Assembly (NCBI RefSeq): GCF_040187885.1
Contig: NZ_JBDPLH010000001.1
Location: 868,001 to 932,000, forward strand
Length of the DNA: 64,000 nt
Direction: 5' to 3'
Source of the DNA: Roseateles_E cavernae
GTDB taxonomy: Bacteria; Pseudomonadota; Gammaproteobacteria; Burkholderiales; Burkholderiaceae_C
The notes below the pieces were generated by a model. The model was not told the DNA's origin and searched no databases. It was given only the letters and a program-made list of their open reading frames with translations. This document shows, piece after piece, positions 1 to 7,943 of the stretch; the first letter of the stretch is position 1, and each line of letters starts with the position of its first letter. A program made the translations under genes and the position numbers.

Positions 1-1269
1 AACACCGACCTGGCCGCCATCTTTGCCGCGATTGAAGCCTCAGCCCACGGCTACCCGTCTGAGCGCGACATCAAAGGCCTGTTTGCCGACTTCGATACCA
101 CCAGCAACCGCCTGGGTAACACGGTCAGAGATAAAAACGCCCGCCTGGCCGCTGTGCTCAGAGGCGTGGCCGATCTCAACTTTGGCGACTTTGAAGGCAA
201 CCAGATCGACCTGTTCGGCGACGCCTACGAGTTCCTCATCTCCAACTACGCCGCCAACGCGGGCAAGTCGGGTGGCGAGTTCTTCACGCCGCAGCATGTC
301 TCCAAGCTGATTGCCCAGGTTGCCATGCACGGGCAGACCCGGGTCAACAAGATCTACGACCCGGCCTGCGGTTCCGGCTCGCTGCTGCTGCAAGCCAAGA
401 AGCATTTCGACGCCCACATCATTGAAGAGGGATTCTTCGGCCAGGAACTCAACCACACCACCTACAACCTGGCGCGGATGAATATGTTCCTGCACAACGT
501 CAACTACGACAAATTCAATATCCAACTGGGCGACACCCTCATCGAGCCGCACTTTGCCAACGACCGGCCTTTTGACGCCATCGTCTCCAACCCGCCCTAT
601 TCGGTGAAGTGGATCGGCAGCGACGACCCCACGCTGATCAACGATGATCGCTTTGCCCCGGCCGGCGTGCTCGCGCCCAAATCGAAGGCCGACTTTGCCT
701 TTGTGTTGCACGCGCTGAGTTATCTCTCCGCACGAGGCCGCGCGGCGATCGTCTGCTTTCCCGGCATTTTCTACCGGGGCGGCGCCGAGCAGAAGATTCG
801 CCAATACCTAGTGGACAACAACTATGTGGAAACGGTGATTTCGCTGGCGCCCAACCTGTTCTACGGCACCACCATCGCCGTGACGATTCTGGTGCTGTCC
901 AAGCACAAGACCGACACCACGATTCAGTTCATCGATGCCAGCGGACTGTTCAAGAAAGAAACCAACAACAACGTTCTCACGGACAACGATGACGAGAACA
1001 ATCCCGGCCACATCCAGCAAATCATGCAGGTGTTCGGCAGCAAGGCGAACATCGACCACTTCGCCCAGTCCGTCCCTTTTGAGACGGTGGCCGCCAATGA
1101 TTACAACCTGTCGGTCAGCAGCTATATAGAGGCCAAGGACACCCGCGAAGTAGTGGATATTGCCCAGCTCAATGCCGAACTGAAAACTACCGCGTCGCGG
1201 ATCGACCAGTTGCGTAAGGAGATTGACGCCATCGTGGCGAAGATTGAAGGCGAGGAGTTGGAGGCATGA
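1..1269 (+). CDS. hsdM: Type I restriction-modification DNA methyltransferase subunit (HsdM), 5' partial
   Basis: Adenine-specific N6 DNA methyltransferase subunit of a type I restriction-modification enzyme. The frame is open from base 1, so the start lies outside the window; 422 codons are present, against about 500 for a full HsdM. Two class gamma N6-methyltransferase motifs are visible: the SAM-binding motif DPACGSGSLLL (about bases 358-393) and the catalytic NPPYS (about bases 589-603). The 3' end overlaps hsdS in an ATGA (1266-1269), which implies translational coupling. It is the first visible gene of an hsdM-hsdS-prrC-rhuM-hsdR operon. In the family, two HsdM and one HsdS form the methylase, and adding HsdR gives the restriction complex. 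GC is lower than in the region after 7912. Confidence 0.96.
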   Translation, partial: NTDLAAIFAAIEASAHGYPSERDIKGLFADFDTTSNRLGNTVRDKNARLAAVLRGVADLNFGDFEGNQIDLFGDAYEFLISNYAANAGKSGGEFFTPQHVSKLIAQVAMHGQTRVNKIYDPACGSGSLLLQAKKHFDAHIIEEGFFGQELNHTTYNLARMNMFLHNVNYDKFNIQLGDTLIEPHFANDRPFDAIVSNPPYSVKWIGSDDPTLINDDRFAPAGVLAPKSKADFAFVLHALSYLSARGRAAIVCFPGIFYRGGAEQKIRQYLVDNNYVETVISLAPNLFYGTTIAVTILVLSKHKTDTTIQFIDASGLFKKETNNNVLTDNDDENNPGHIQQIMQVFGSKANIDHFAQSVPFETVAANDYNLSVSSYIEAKDTREVVDIAQLNAELKTTASRIDQLRKEIDAIVAKIEGEELEA

Positions 1270-2561
1270 GCAGTCTGGGCTTTATGGAGAAGCTGCTCGA
1301 TGGGGTGGATGTCGAGTGGAAGCCCTTAGGGCAAGTGGCCGAAATTTACGGCGGACTTAGTGGAAAAACGAAATCTGATTTTGAGAGCGGAACCTCAAAA
1401 TTTATCACGTATAAAAATATATTTGCCAACATAGATGTTGACTTTGATGCTCTCGAGTGCGTCAAAATTTCATCCAATGAAAAGCAAAATGAAGTCAAAT
1501 ACGGTGATGTGTTGTTCACCGGATCATCCGAGATTGCCGACGAGGCAGGCATGTCCTCCGCCGTCACTAAGAAGTTCGCAGAGCCAATCTATTTGAATAG
1601 CTTCTCATTCGGATTGAGGTTCAATGAAGGAACCCCCTTGACACCTGAATTTTCAAAATACCTATTTCGCTCAAAAATCCTGCGCGCCGATATCGCAAGG
1701 GCTGCGAGTGGGGTAACCAGGTTCAATATATCGAAAGAACGATTTAAGAAGATAAGAATCCCCATCCTTTGTCCAGGAAATCCGAAAAAATCGCTTGAAA
1801 TTCAGACCGAAATCGTTCGTGTACTGGATACCTTTACCGAGCTTACAGCCGAGCTTACAGCCGAGCTTACAGCTCGCAAAGAACAATACAAGCACTATCG
1901 CGACCAGTTGTTGGGTTTTGAAGACGGGAATGTGGAGTGGTGCGCGCTGGGCGAGATCGGGGAATTTATCCGCGGCAAGCGCTTCACCAAGGCCGACTAT
2001 GTTGAAGACGGAATCAGCGTCATTCATTACGGCGAGATATATACCCGGTATGGCGCATTTGCCTCTCACGCACATTCCCAGGTCAGAAAGGACTTGGCCG
2101 AATCGCTACGCTATGCAGAGCCAGGTGACGTCGTCATTGCGGGTGTTGGCGAGACGGTTGAGGATGTTGGCAAGGCCGTTGCCTGGATTGGAAGTGAACG
2201 GGTTGCCATCCATGACGACAGCTATGCTTTTCGGCATTCAATGAATCCAAAGTTTGTTTCCTACGTGATGCAAACGGCGGCATTCATTGATGAGAAGGCG
2301 AAACATGTATCGCGAGGGAAGGTCAATAGATTGCTGATCAATGGATTGGAGAAAGTCAGGATTCCTGTCCCGTTTCCGGATGATCCTGAAAAATCTCTCG
2401 CTGAGCAGGTGCGCATCGTCGCCATCCTTGACAAATTCGATGCCCTGACCAACTCCATCAGCGAAGGCTTGCCGCGTGAAATTGCGTTGCGTCAAAAGCA
2501 ATACGAGCATTACCGCGATTTGCTGTTGAGCTTCCCGAAGACCTCGCAGCTAGAGGCCTGA
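1266..2561 (+). CDS. hsdS: Type I restriction-modification specificity subunit (HsdS), type IC-like
   Basis: DNA-recognition subunit, 431 residues, a normal length for two target-recognition domains. TRD1 spans about residues 15-170 and TRD2 about 220-370. Each is followed by a related conserved helix region ending in EQYKHYRDQLLGF and KQYEHYRDLLLSF. The central linker (residues 191-204) has the TAEL-type tetrapeptide repeat known from EcoR124-family (type IC) HsdS, where repeat number sets the spacer length of the split DNA target. The two TRDs set the two half-sites; I cannot predict them. Bases about 1360-1790 (TRD1) are much more AT-rich than the rest of the operon, which suggests TRD replacement by recombination. 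The start overlaps the hsdM stop, and one base separates its stop from the prrC start. Confidence 0.95.
   Translation: MSSLGFMEKLLDGVDVEWKPLGQVAEIYGGLSGKTKSDFESGTSKFITYKNIFANIDVDFDALECVKISSNEKQNEVKYGDVLFTGSSEIADEAGMSSAVTKKFAEPIYLNSFSFGLRFNEGTPLTPEFSKYLFRSKILRADIARAASGVTRFNISKERFKKIRIPILCPGNPKKSLEIQTEIVRVLDTFTELTAELTAELTARKEQYKHYRDQLLGFEDGNVEWCALGEIGEFIRGKRFTKADYVEDGISVIHYGEIYTRYGAFASHAHSQVRKDLAESLRYAEPGDVVIAGVGETVEDVGKAVAWIGSERVAIHDDSYAFRHSMNPKFVSYVMQTAAFIDEKAKHVSRGKVNRLLINGLEKVRIPVPFPDDPEKSLAEQVRIVAILDKFDALTNSISEGLPREIALRQKQYEHYRDLLLSFPKTSQLEA
1839..1874 (+). repeat. Three tandem 12-bp units in the hsdS central linker (TAEL repeat)
   Basis: Three in-frame copies of GAGCTTACAGCC stand head to tail; the third ends in T instead of C. 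They encode ELTA three times at residues 192-203, framed as T-ELTA-ELTA-ELTA-R. In EcoR124I and EcoR124II a change in the number of such units changes the spacer between the two DNA half-sites by one base pair. As I recall the EcoR124I linker, the length here matches the shorter (N6 spacer) version. Near-identical 12-mers are prone to slippage or recombination that keeps the frame. Confidence 0.93.
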
Positions 2562-2562
2562 C

Positions 2563-3744
2563 ATGGGCAAGACGCTAACGGAAATTGCGCAGCAACTCAG
2601 CACGCCCAAGACAGTCAGGAAAACTGTTGCTGAGAAAACCAAAGAGGTTGACGAAGCCAAACCAGTTCCAAAGGTGCAGTTGATCTACGCTTTCAATGGC
2701 ACGGGCAAGACACGCCTGTCGCGGGAGTTCAAGGAACTGATCTCGCCCAAGGGCGAGGGCGAAGACGCATCGACGTCAGACCTGGCCAGCAAGAGAATCC
2801 TCTACTACAGCGCCTTCACCGAAGACCTGTTTTATTGGGATAACGATCTGGGTCAGGATGCCGAACCCAAGCTGAGAATCCAGCCCAACGCCTTCACAAG
2901 ATGGGTGTTTGAAGAACAGGGCCAGGATCAGAGCATCACTGCCACTTTCCAGCGCTACACCAGCGACAAGCTGACGCCGCATTTCAGCGCGGACTATTCG
3001 GCCGTGAGCTTTTCCTTCGAGCGCGGCAACAATCAGCCAGAGCCGAACATCAAGATCTCCAAAGGTGAGGAAAGCAATTTCATCTGGAGTGTGTTCAACG
3101 CGCTGCTGGAGCAACTGATTGCCGAGCTGAACATCCCGGAGGTGGCAGATCGCTCCACCCCAGCGTTCAATAACTTGGGCTATGTGTTCATTGATGACCC
3201 GGTCAGTTCACTCGATGAAAACCACCTGATCGAGTTGGCGGTCAATTTGGCGAGTTTGATCAAATCCAGCCAATCCGACCTGAAGTTCATCATCACGACG
3301 CACAGCCCGCTGTTCTACAACGTGCTGTTCAATGAGCTCAAGAACAAGGTGTGCTACCTGCTGGAGCGTTTTGACGACGGCAGCTTTGCCCTCACTGAAA
3401 AGCAGGGCGACTCCAACAAGAGCTTTTCTTATCACCTGCATTTGAAGCAAACCATCGAGCAGGCGATTGCCGAGAACCGGGTTGAGCGCTACCACTTCAC
3501 CTTGCTGCGCAATCTCTACGAGAAGACGGCCAGTTTTCTGGGCCACCGGGGCTGGTCGGAGCTCTTGCCGGATGACCAGCAGCTCTACCTGAGCCGGGTC
3601 CTCAATTTCACCAGCCACAGCACGTTGTCGAATGAAGCGGTGGCACAGCCGACGCCCGCCGAGCAGGCGATGGTCAAGTTGCTGCTGACGCATCTGACAA
3701 GCAAGCATGGCTTTTGGCAGGGGGAAGTAAACAATGCCCAGTAA
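2563..3744 (+). CDS. prrC: PrrC-family anticodon nuclease (tRNA-Lys cleaving suicide ribonuclease)
   Basis: A 393-residue toxin of the PrrC family (EcoPrrC is about 396 residues), lying between hsdS and hsdR as in the EcoprrI locus. The N-terminal ABC-type ATPase has a Walker A at residues 43-50 (AFNGTGKT), an ABC signature-like ISKGEES at 165-171, a Walker B plus D-loop at 208-218 (VFIDDPVSSLD) and an H-loop ITTHSP at 244-249. The C-terminal ribonuclease part has RNLYE (R316, E320) and TSHST (H352). The R-E-H spacing of 0/+4/+36 is identical to EcoPrrC R320/E324/H356, the anticodon nuclease triad. In the family the nuclease is held silent by the type I enzyme and is released when phage factors disable restriction, after which it cuts tRNA-Lys at the wobble base. 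Overlaps the next gene by 11 bases. Confidence 0.92.
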   Translation: MGKTLTEIAQQLSTPKTVRKTVAEKTKEVDEAKPVPKVQLIYAFNGTGKTRLSREFKELISPKGEGEDASTSDLASKRILYYSAFTEDLFYWDNDLGQDAEPKLRIQPNAFTRWVFEEQGQDQSITATFQRYTSDKLTPHFSADYSAVSFSFERGNNQPEPNIKISKGEESNFIWSVFNALLEQLIAELNIPEVADRSTPAFNNLGYVFIDDPVSSLDENHLIELAVNLASLIKSSQSDLKFIITTHSPLFYNVLFNELKNKVCYLLERFDDGSFALTEKQGDSNKSFSYHLHLKQTIEQAIAENRVERYHFTLLRNLYEKTASFLGHRGWSELLPDDQQLYLSRVLNFTSHSTLSNEAVAQPTPAEQAMVKLLLTHLTSKHGFWQGEVNNAQ

Positions 3745-4777
3745 GAGTCTGAGTCTGCGTGATCAAACCACGGAGTTTTTGCTTTACACCGCACCAAATG
3801 GCGCCATCAAGGTTGAGGTGCTGCTCAGTGCCGAGACGATTTGGCTGACGCAAAAACGCATGGCCGAGCTGTTTGGCGTGGGTGTGCCGGCCATTTCCAA
3901 GCATCTGAAGAATATTTTCGAGAGTGGCGAACTGGCGGAAGAAGTGGTTATTTCCATTTTGGAAACAACCACGGATCACGGGGCGGTGGCCGGCTTGACA
4001 CAAACGCAACAGGTCAAGTACTACAACCTGGATGCGGTGATTTCGGTCGGTTACCGGGTGAACTCGGCGCAGGCCACGCAGTTCCGCATCTGGGCCACCC
4101 AGTTGATCAAGGAATACATCATCAAGGGCTTTGCCATCGATGACGAGCGCTTGAAAAACGGCCGCTACTTTGGCAAGGATTACTTCCGTGAATTGCTGGA
4201 GCGGGTGCGCTCCATTCGTGCGAGTGAGCGGCGAATCTATCAGCAGATCACGGATATCTTTGCCGAGTGCAGCATTGACTACGACCCAAAATCAGAAGCC
4301 ACTCGCCTATTCTACGCGCATGTGCAGGACAAGTTTCATTATGCGATCACCGGCCATACTTCGGCGGAAATAATTGCGCTGAACGCCGATGCCAGCAAGC
4401 CCCTGATGGGCATGAGCACCTACAAGAATGCGCCGGAGGGCCGTGTCTTGAAGTCGGATGCGGTGATTGCGAAGAATTACCTGAGCGAGATCGATATCAA
4501 AAAGCTTGAGCGGGCCGTGTCCGCATTCTTCGATTACATCGAGGGGATTATCGAGCGGCGCAATACCTTCACGATGGAGAGCTTTGCTCAAAGCGTGGAC
4601 AAGTTTCTCTCCTTCAATGAGTATCAGATTCTTGAAGGTTATGGCAGTACTACGCGCCAGCAAGCCGAGCGCAAAGCCTTCGCTGAATATGAAAAATTCA
4701 ATAAGCAGCAGCGGATCGAATCGGACTTTGATCGCGAAGTCAAACGACTGATGCAGAACAAGGGTTCAGCCGAATGA
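3734..4777 (+). CDS. rhuM: RhuM-family protein inserted in the restriction operon
   Basis: A 347-residue protein of the RhuM (virulence protein) family, first named in Salmonella SPI-3; the molecular function is not established. The N-terminal third (residues about 30-130) looks like a winged-helix or phage-antirepressor-type region, with TIWLTQKRMAELFGV and ISKHLKNIFESGEL followed by YYNLDAVISVGYRVNS. The C-terminal half (about 150-340) is helical and rich in charged residues. The start ATG lies inside the end of prrC (11-base overlap), and the stop overlaps the hsdR start in an ATGA, so it is embedded in the translationally coupled operon. RhuM genes recur in type I restriction loci, which suggests a role as regulator or accessory effector (inference). 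No nuclease motif is obvious. Confidence 0.88.
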   Translation: MPSKSLSLRDQTTEFLLYTAPNGAIKVEVLLSAETIWLTQKRMAELFGVGVPAISKHLKNIFESGELAEEVVISILETTTDHGAVAGLTQTQQVKYYNLDAVISVGYRVNSAQATQFRIWATQLIKEYIIKGFAIDDERLKNGRYFGKDYFRELLERVRSIRASERRIYQQITDIFAECSIDYDPKSEATRLFYAHVQDKFHYAITGHTSAEIIALNADASKPLMGMSTYKNAPEGRVLKSDAVIAKNYLSEIDIKKLERAVSAFFDYIEGIIERRNTFTMESFAQSVDKFLSFNEYQILEGYGSTTRQQAERKAFAEYEKFNKQQRIESDFDREVKRLMQNKGSAE

Positions 4778-7700
4778 TTGACAACTACAAGACAATTGCC
4801 GAGTCCAATAACTTCATCGTTCTGGACAAGTACAGCAAGGAATGGCAGGTCACCGAGGGCTATCAAAGCGAAAGCGATCTGGAGCGGGAGTTCATTCAGG
4901 ATCTGGTCCATCAAGGCTATGAGGCGCCGCTGGGCCTGAATACGCCCGAGGCCTTGATGGCCAATGTGCGTGTGGCTCTGCAAGAGCTCAACAATGTGCT
5001 GTTTTCAGACGCCGAGTGGCTGCGCTTTGTGGAGACCTGGCTGCACAAGCCCAGCGATGGCATCGTTGAAAAAACCCGCAAGATCCACGACAACCATGTG
5101 CACGACTTCGTGTTTGACGATGGGCGCATCCAGAACATCTACCTGCTGGACAAGAAGAACCTCGCCCGCAACAAGGTGCAGGTGATCAAGCAGTTTGAGC
5201 AAACGGGTGGCCACGCCAACCGCTACGACGTGAGCATCCTGGTCAACGGCCTGCCCCTGGTGCAGGTGGAGCTGAAAAGGCGTGGGGTGGCTATTCGCGA
5301 GGCCTTCAACCAGGTGCACCGCTACAGCAAGGAGAGCTTCAACGGCGCGCATTCCTTGTTCAAGTTTCTGCAGCTGTTTGTGATCAGCAATGGCACCGAC
5401 AGCCGCTACTTTGCCAACACCACCCAGCGCAACAAGAACAGCTTCGACTTCACCATGCACTGGGCGAAGGCCGACAACAGCCTGATCAAAGACCTGAAGG
5501 ACTTCACGGCCACGTTCTTCCAGAAAGACACGCTGCTGAAGGTGCTGCTGCGCTACTCGGTGTTCGACACCAGCAACACGCTGCTGGTGATGCGCCCCTA
5601 CCAGATCGCGGCCACCGAGCGCATTCTGTGGAAGATCAACAGCGCCTACCAGGCCAAGAGCTGGAGCACGCCAGAGGGCGGCGGCTTCATCTGGCACACC
5701 ACCGGCTCCGGCAAGACGCTGACCAGCTTCAAGGCGGCTCGCCTGGCCACCGAGCTGGAGTTCATCGACAAGGTGTTCTTTGTGGTGGACCGCAAGGATC
5801 TGGACTACCAGACCATGAAGGAGTACCAGCGCTTTTCACCGGACAGTGTGAATGGCTCGGACAGCACCGCTGGCCTGAAGCGCAATCTGGACAAGGATGA
5901 CAACAAGATCATCGTCACCACCATTCAGAAGCTCAACAACCTGATGAAGAGCGAGGGCGATCTGCCCGTCTACGGCAAGCAGGTGGTCTTCATTTTTGAC
6001 GAGTGCCATCGCAGCCAGTTCGGTGAAGCCCAGAAGAACCTGAAGAAGAAGTTCAAGAAGTTCTATCAGTTTGGCTTTACTGGCACGCCAATAATTGCCG
6101 GCCATAACGCTTTGGGTGCAGAAGACACTGCAAGTGTTTTTGGCCGCGAGCTGCATTCGTATGTGATCACCGATGCAATTCGTGATGAGAAGGTGCTGAA
6201 GTTCAAGGTTGACTACAACGATGTGCGCCCGCGGTTCAAAGCCATCGAAACTGAGCAAGACGAGAGAAAGCTTAGCGCGGCGGAGAACAGGCAAGCCTTG
6301 TTGCACCCCGACCGCATCCGCGAGATCACGCAGTACATCCTGAGCAACTTCCGACAGAAAACCCATCGCCTGCAAGCGGGCAACAAGGGCTTCAATGCCA
6401 TGTTCGCGGTCAGCAGCGTGGACGCTGCCAAGCTGTATTACGAGTGCTTCAGGGAGCAGCAAAAGAGTAGCGGCAAGCCTTTAAAGGTGGCGACCATCTT
6501 CTCGTTTGCTGCCAACGAAGAGCAGGAAGCGGTGGGCGACATTCAGGACGAGAGCTTCGATGTGTCGGCCATGAACAGCAGCGCCAAGGAGTTCTTGAGC
6601 GCGGCCATCGCGGACTACAACGCGCTGTTCAAAGCTAACTTCAGCGTGGACAGCAACGGCTTTCAAAACTACTACCGCGATCTGGCCAAACGCGTAAAGG
6701 GCGCAGACGATAGCGGCAAGAGACTTCCCAGCGAAGAACAAGTGGATCTGCTGATCGTGGTGGGCATGTTCCTGACCGGCTTTGACGCCCCCACGCTGAA
6801 CACCTTGTTCGTGGACAAAAACCTGCGCTTCCACGGCTTGATGCAAGCCTATTCGCGCACCAACCGCATCTTTGACGCCACCAAGACCTTTGGCAACATC
6901 GTCACCTTCCGCGATCTGGAGCAGGCGACCATAGCTGCCATCACTTTGTTCGGCGACAAGAACACCAAGAACGTGGTGCTGGAGAAGAGCTACAAGGAAT
7001 ACATGGAGGGCTTCACCGATGTCGTGACCGGCGAAGCGCGGCGTGGCTTTGTGGAGGTGGTGAAGGAGCTGGAACAGCGTTTTCCGGCCCCTGCCGCCAT
7101 CGAAAAAGAGGCCGACAAGAAAGCCTTCGCCAAGCTGTTTGGCGAGTACTTGCGCGTTGAGAACGTACTGCAAAACTACGATGAATTTGCCAGCCTTAAG
7201 GCTTTGCAGAGCGTCGACATGCATGACCCGACTGCGGTGGAGGCGTTCAAGGCAAAGCACTATCTGAATGCCGAGGATCTGAGCGCGCTGCAAGCCATCA
7301 CTATCCCCGCTGAGCGAAAGATTCAGGATTACCGTTCCACCTACAACGACGTGCGCGACTGGCTGCGCCGGCAAAAGGCCGGGGCTGAGAAGGACCAGTC
7401 CACCATTGATTGGGACGATGTGATCTTCGAGGTGGACCTGCTCAAGTCGCAAGAAATCAATCTGGACTACATCCTGGAGTTGATCTTTGAGCACAACAAA
7501 AAGATCAGGAGCAAATCGGAGTTGGTGGATGAGGTGCGCCGCGTGATTCGCGCGAGCCTGGGCAACCGTGCCAAAGAGAGTCTGGTGGTGGACTTCATCA
7601 ACCAGACCGATCTGGACCGGATGGGAGACAAGGCCGGTGTGATTGACGCCTTCTTCACCTTTGCCCAAGCGGAGCAGCAGCGTGAGGTGCAAGAGCTGAT

Positions 7701-7911
7701 CAGCGCCGAGAACCTGAATGAGGAGGCCGCAAGGCGCTATATAACCGCCTCACTCAAACGGGAGTTCGCCAGTGAGACGGGCACTGAACTCAATGCGGTT
7801 CTTCCCAAGATGAGCCCGCTGAATCCGCAGTACCTGTCCAAAAAGCAGGGCGTGTTTCAGAAAATCGCCGCGTTCGTGGATAAGTTCAAGGGCGTGGGTG
7901 GGCAGGTGTAG
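4774..7911 (+). CDS. hsdR: Type I restriction endonuclease subunit R (HsdR)
   Basis: Motor and nuclease subunit, 1045 residues, full length for the EcoR124-type family. The N-terminal PD-(D/E)xK nuclease core is visible as D152, then VELKRR with E166 and K168, nearly the EcoR124I numbering (D151/E165/K167). The superfamily 2 translocase follows: Walker A TTGSGKT (about 309-315), DECH box at 409-412, GFTGTP motif III, and a second RecA-like domain with FLTGFDAPTLNTLF and QAYSRTNR. The C-terminal region is helical and docks to the methylase in the family. It cuts unmodified DNA far from the recognition site after ATP-driven translocation. It is the last gene of the operon, with the ATG overlapping the rhuM stop. 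After its stop the base composition jumps to very GC-rich. Confidence 0.97.
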   Translation: MIDNYKTIAESNNFIVLDKYSKEWQVTEGYQSESDLEREFIQDLVHQGYEAPLGLNTPEALMANVRVALQELNNVLFSDAEWLRFVETWLHKPSDGIVEKTRKIHDNHVHDFVFDDGRIQNIYLLDKKNLARNKVQVIKQFEQTGGHANRYDVSILVNGLPLVQVELKRRGVAIREAFNQVHRYSKESFNGAHSLFKFLQLFVISNGTDSRYFANTTQRNKNSFDFTMHWAKADNSLIKDLKDFTATFFQKDTLLKVLLRYSVFDTSNTLLVMRPYQIAATERILWKINSAYQAKSWSTPEGGGFIWHTTGSGKTLTSFKAARLATELEFIDKVFFVVDRKDLDYQTMKEYQRFSPDSVNGSDSTAGLKRNLDKDDNKIIVTTIQKLNNLMKSEGDLPVYGKQVVFIFDECHRSQFGEAQKNLKKKFKKFYQFGFTGTPIIAGHNALGAEDTASVFGRELHSYVITDAIRDEKVLKFKVDYNDVRPRFKAIETEQDERKLSAAENRQALLHPDRIREITQYILSNFRQKTHRLQAGNKGFNAMFAVSSVDAAKLYYECFREQQKSSGKPLKVATIFSFAANEEQEAVGDIQDESFDVSAMNSSAKEFLSAAIADYNALFKANFSVDSNGFQNYYRDLAKRVKGADDSGKRLPSEEQVDLLIVVGMFLTGFDAPTLNTLFVDKNLRFHGLMQAYSRTNRIFDATKTFGNIVTFRDLEQATIAAITLFGDKNTKNVVLEKSYKEYMEGFTDVVTGEARRGFVEVVKELEQRFPAPAAIEKEADKKAFAKLFGEYLRVENVLQNYDEFASLKALQSVDMHDPTAVEAFKAKHYLNAEDLSALQAITIPAERKIQDYRSTYNDVRDWLRRQKAGAEKDQSTIDWDDVIFEVDLLKSQEINLDYILELIFEHNKKIRSKSELVDEVRRVIRASLGNRAKESLVVDFINQTDLDRMGDKAGVIDAFFTFAQAEQQREVQELISAENLNEEAARRYITASLKREFASETGTELNAVLPKMSPLNPQYLSKKQGVFQKIAAFVDKFKGVGGQV

Positions 7912-7943
7912 GGCCGTGGCGGAGCGGGGAACGGGCAGCCCCC

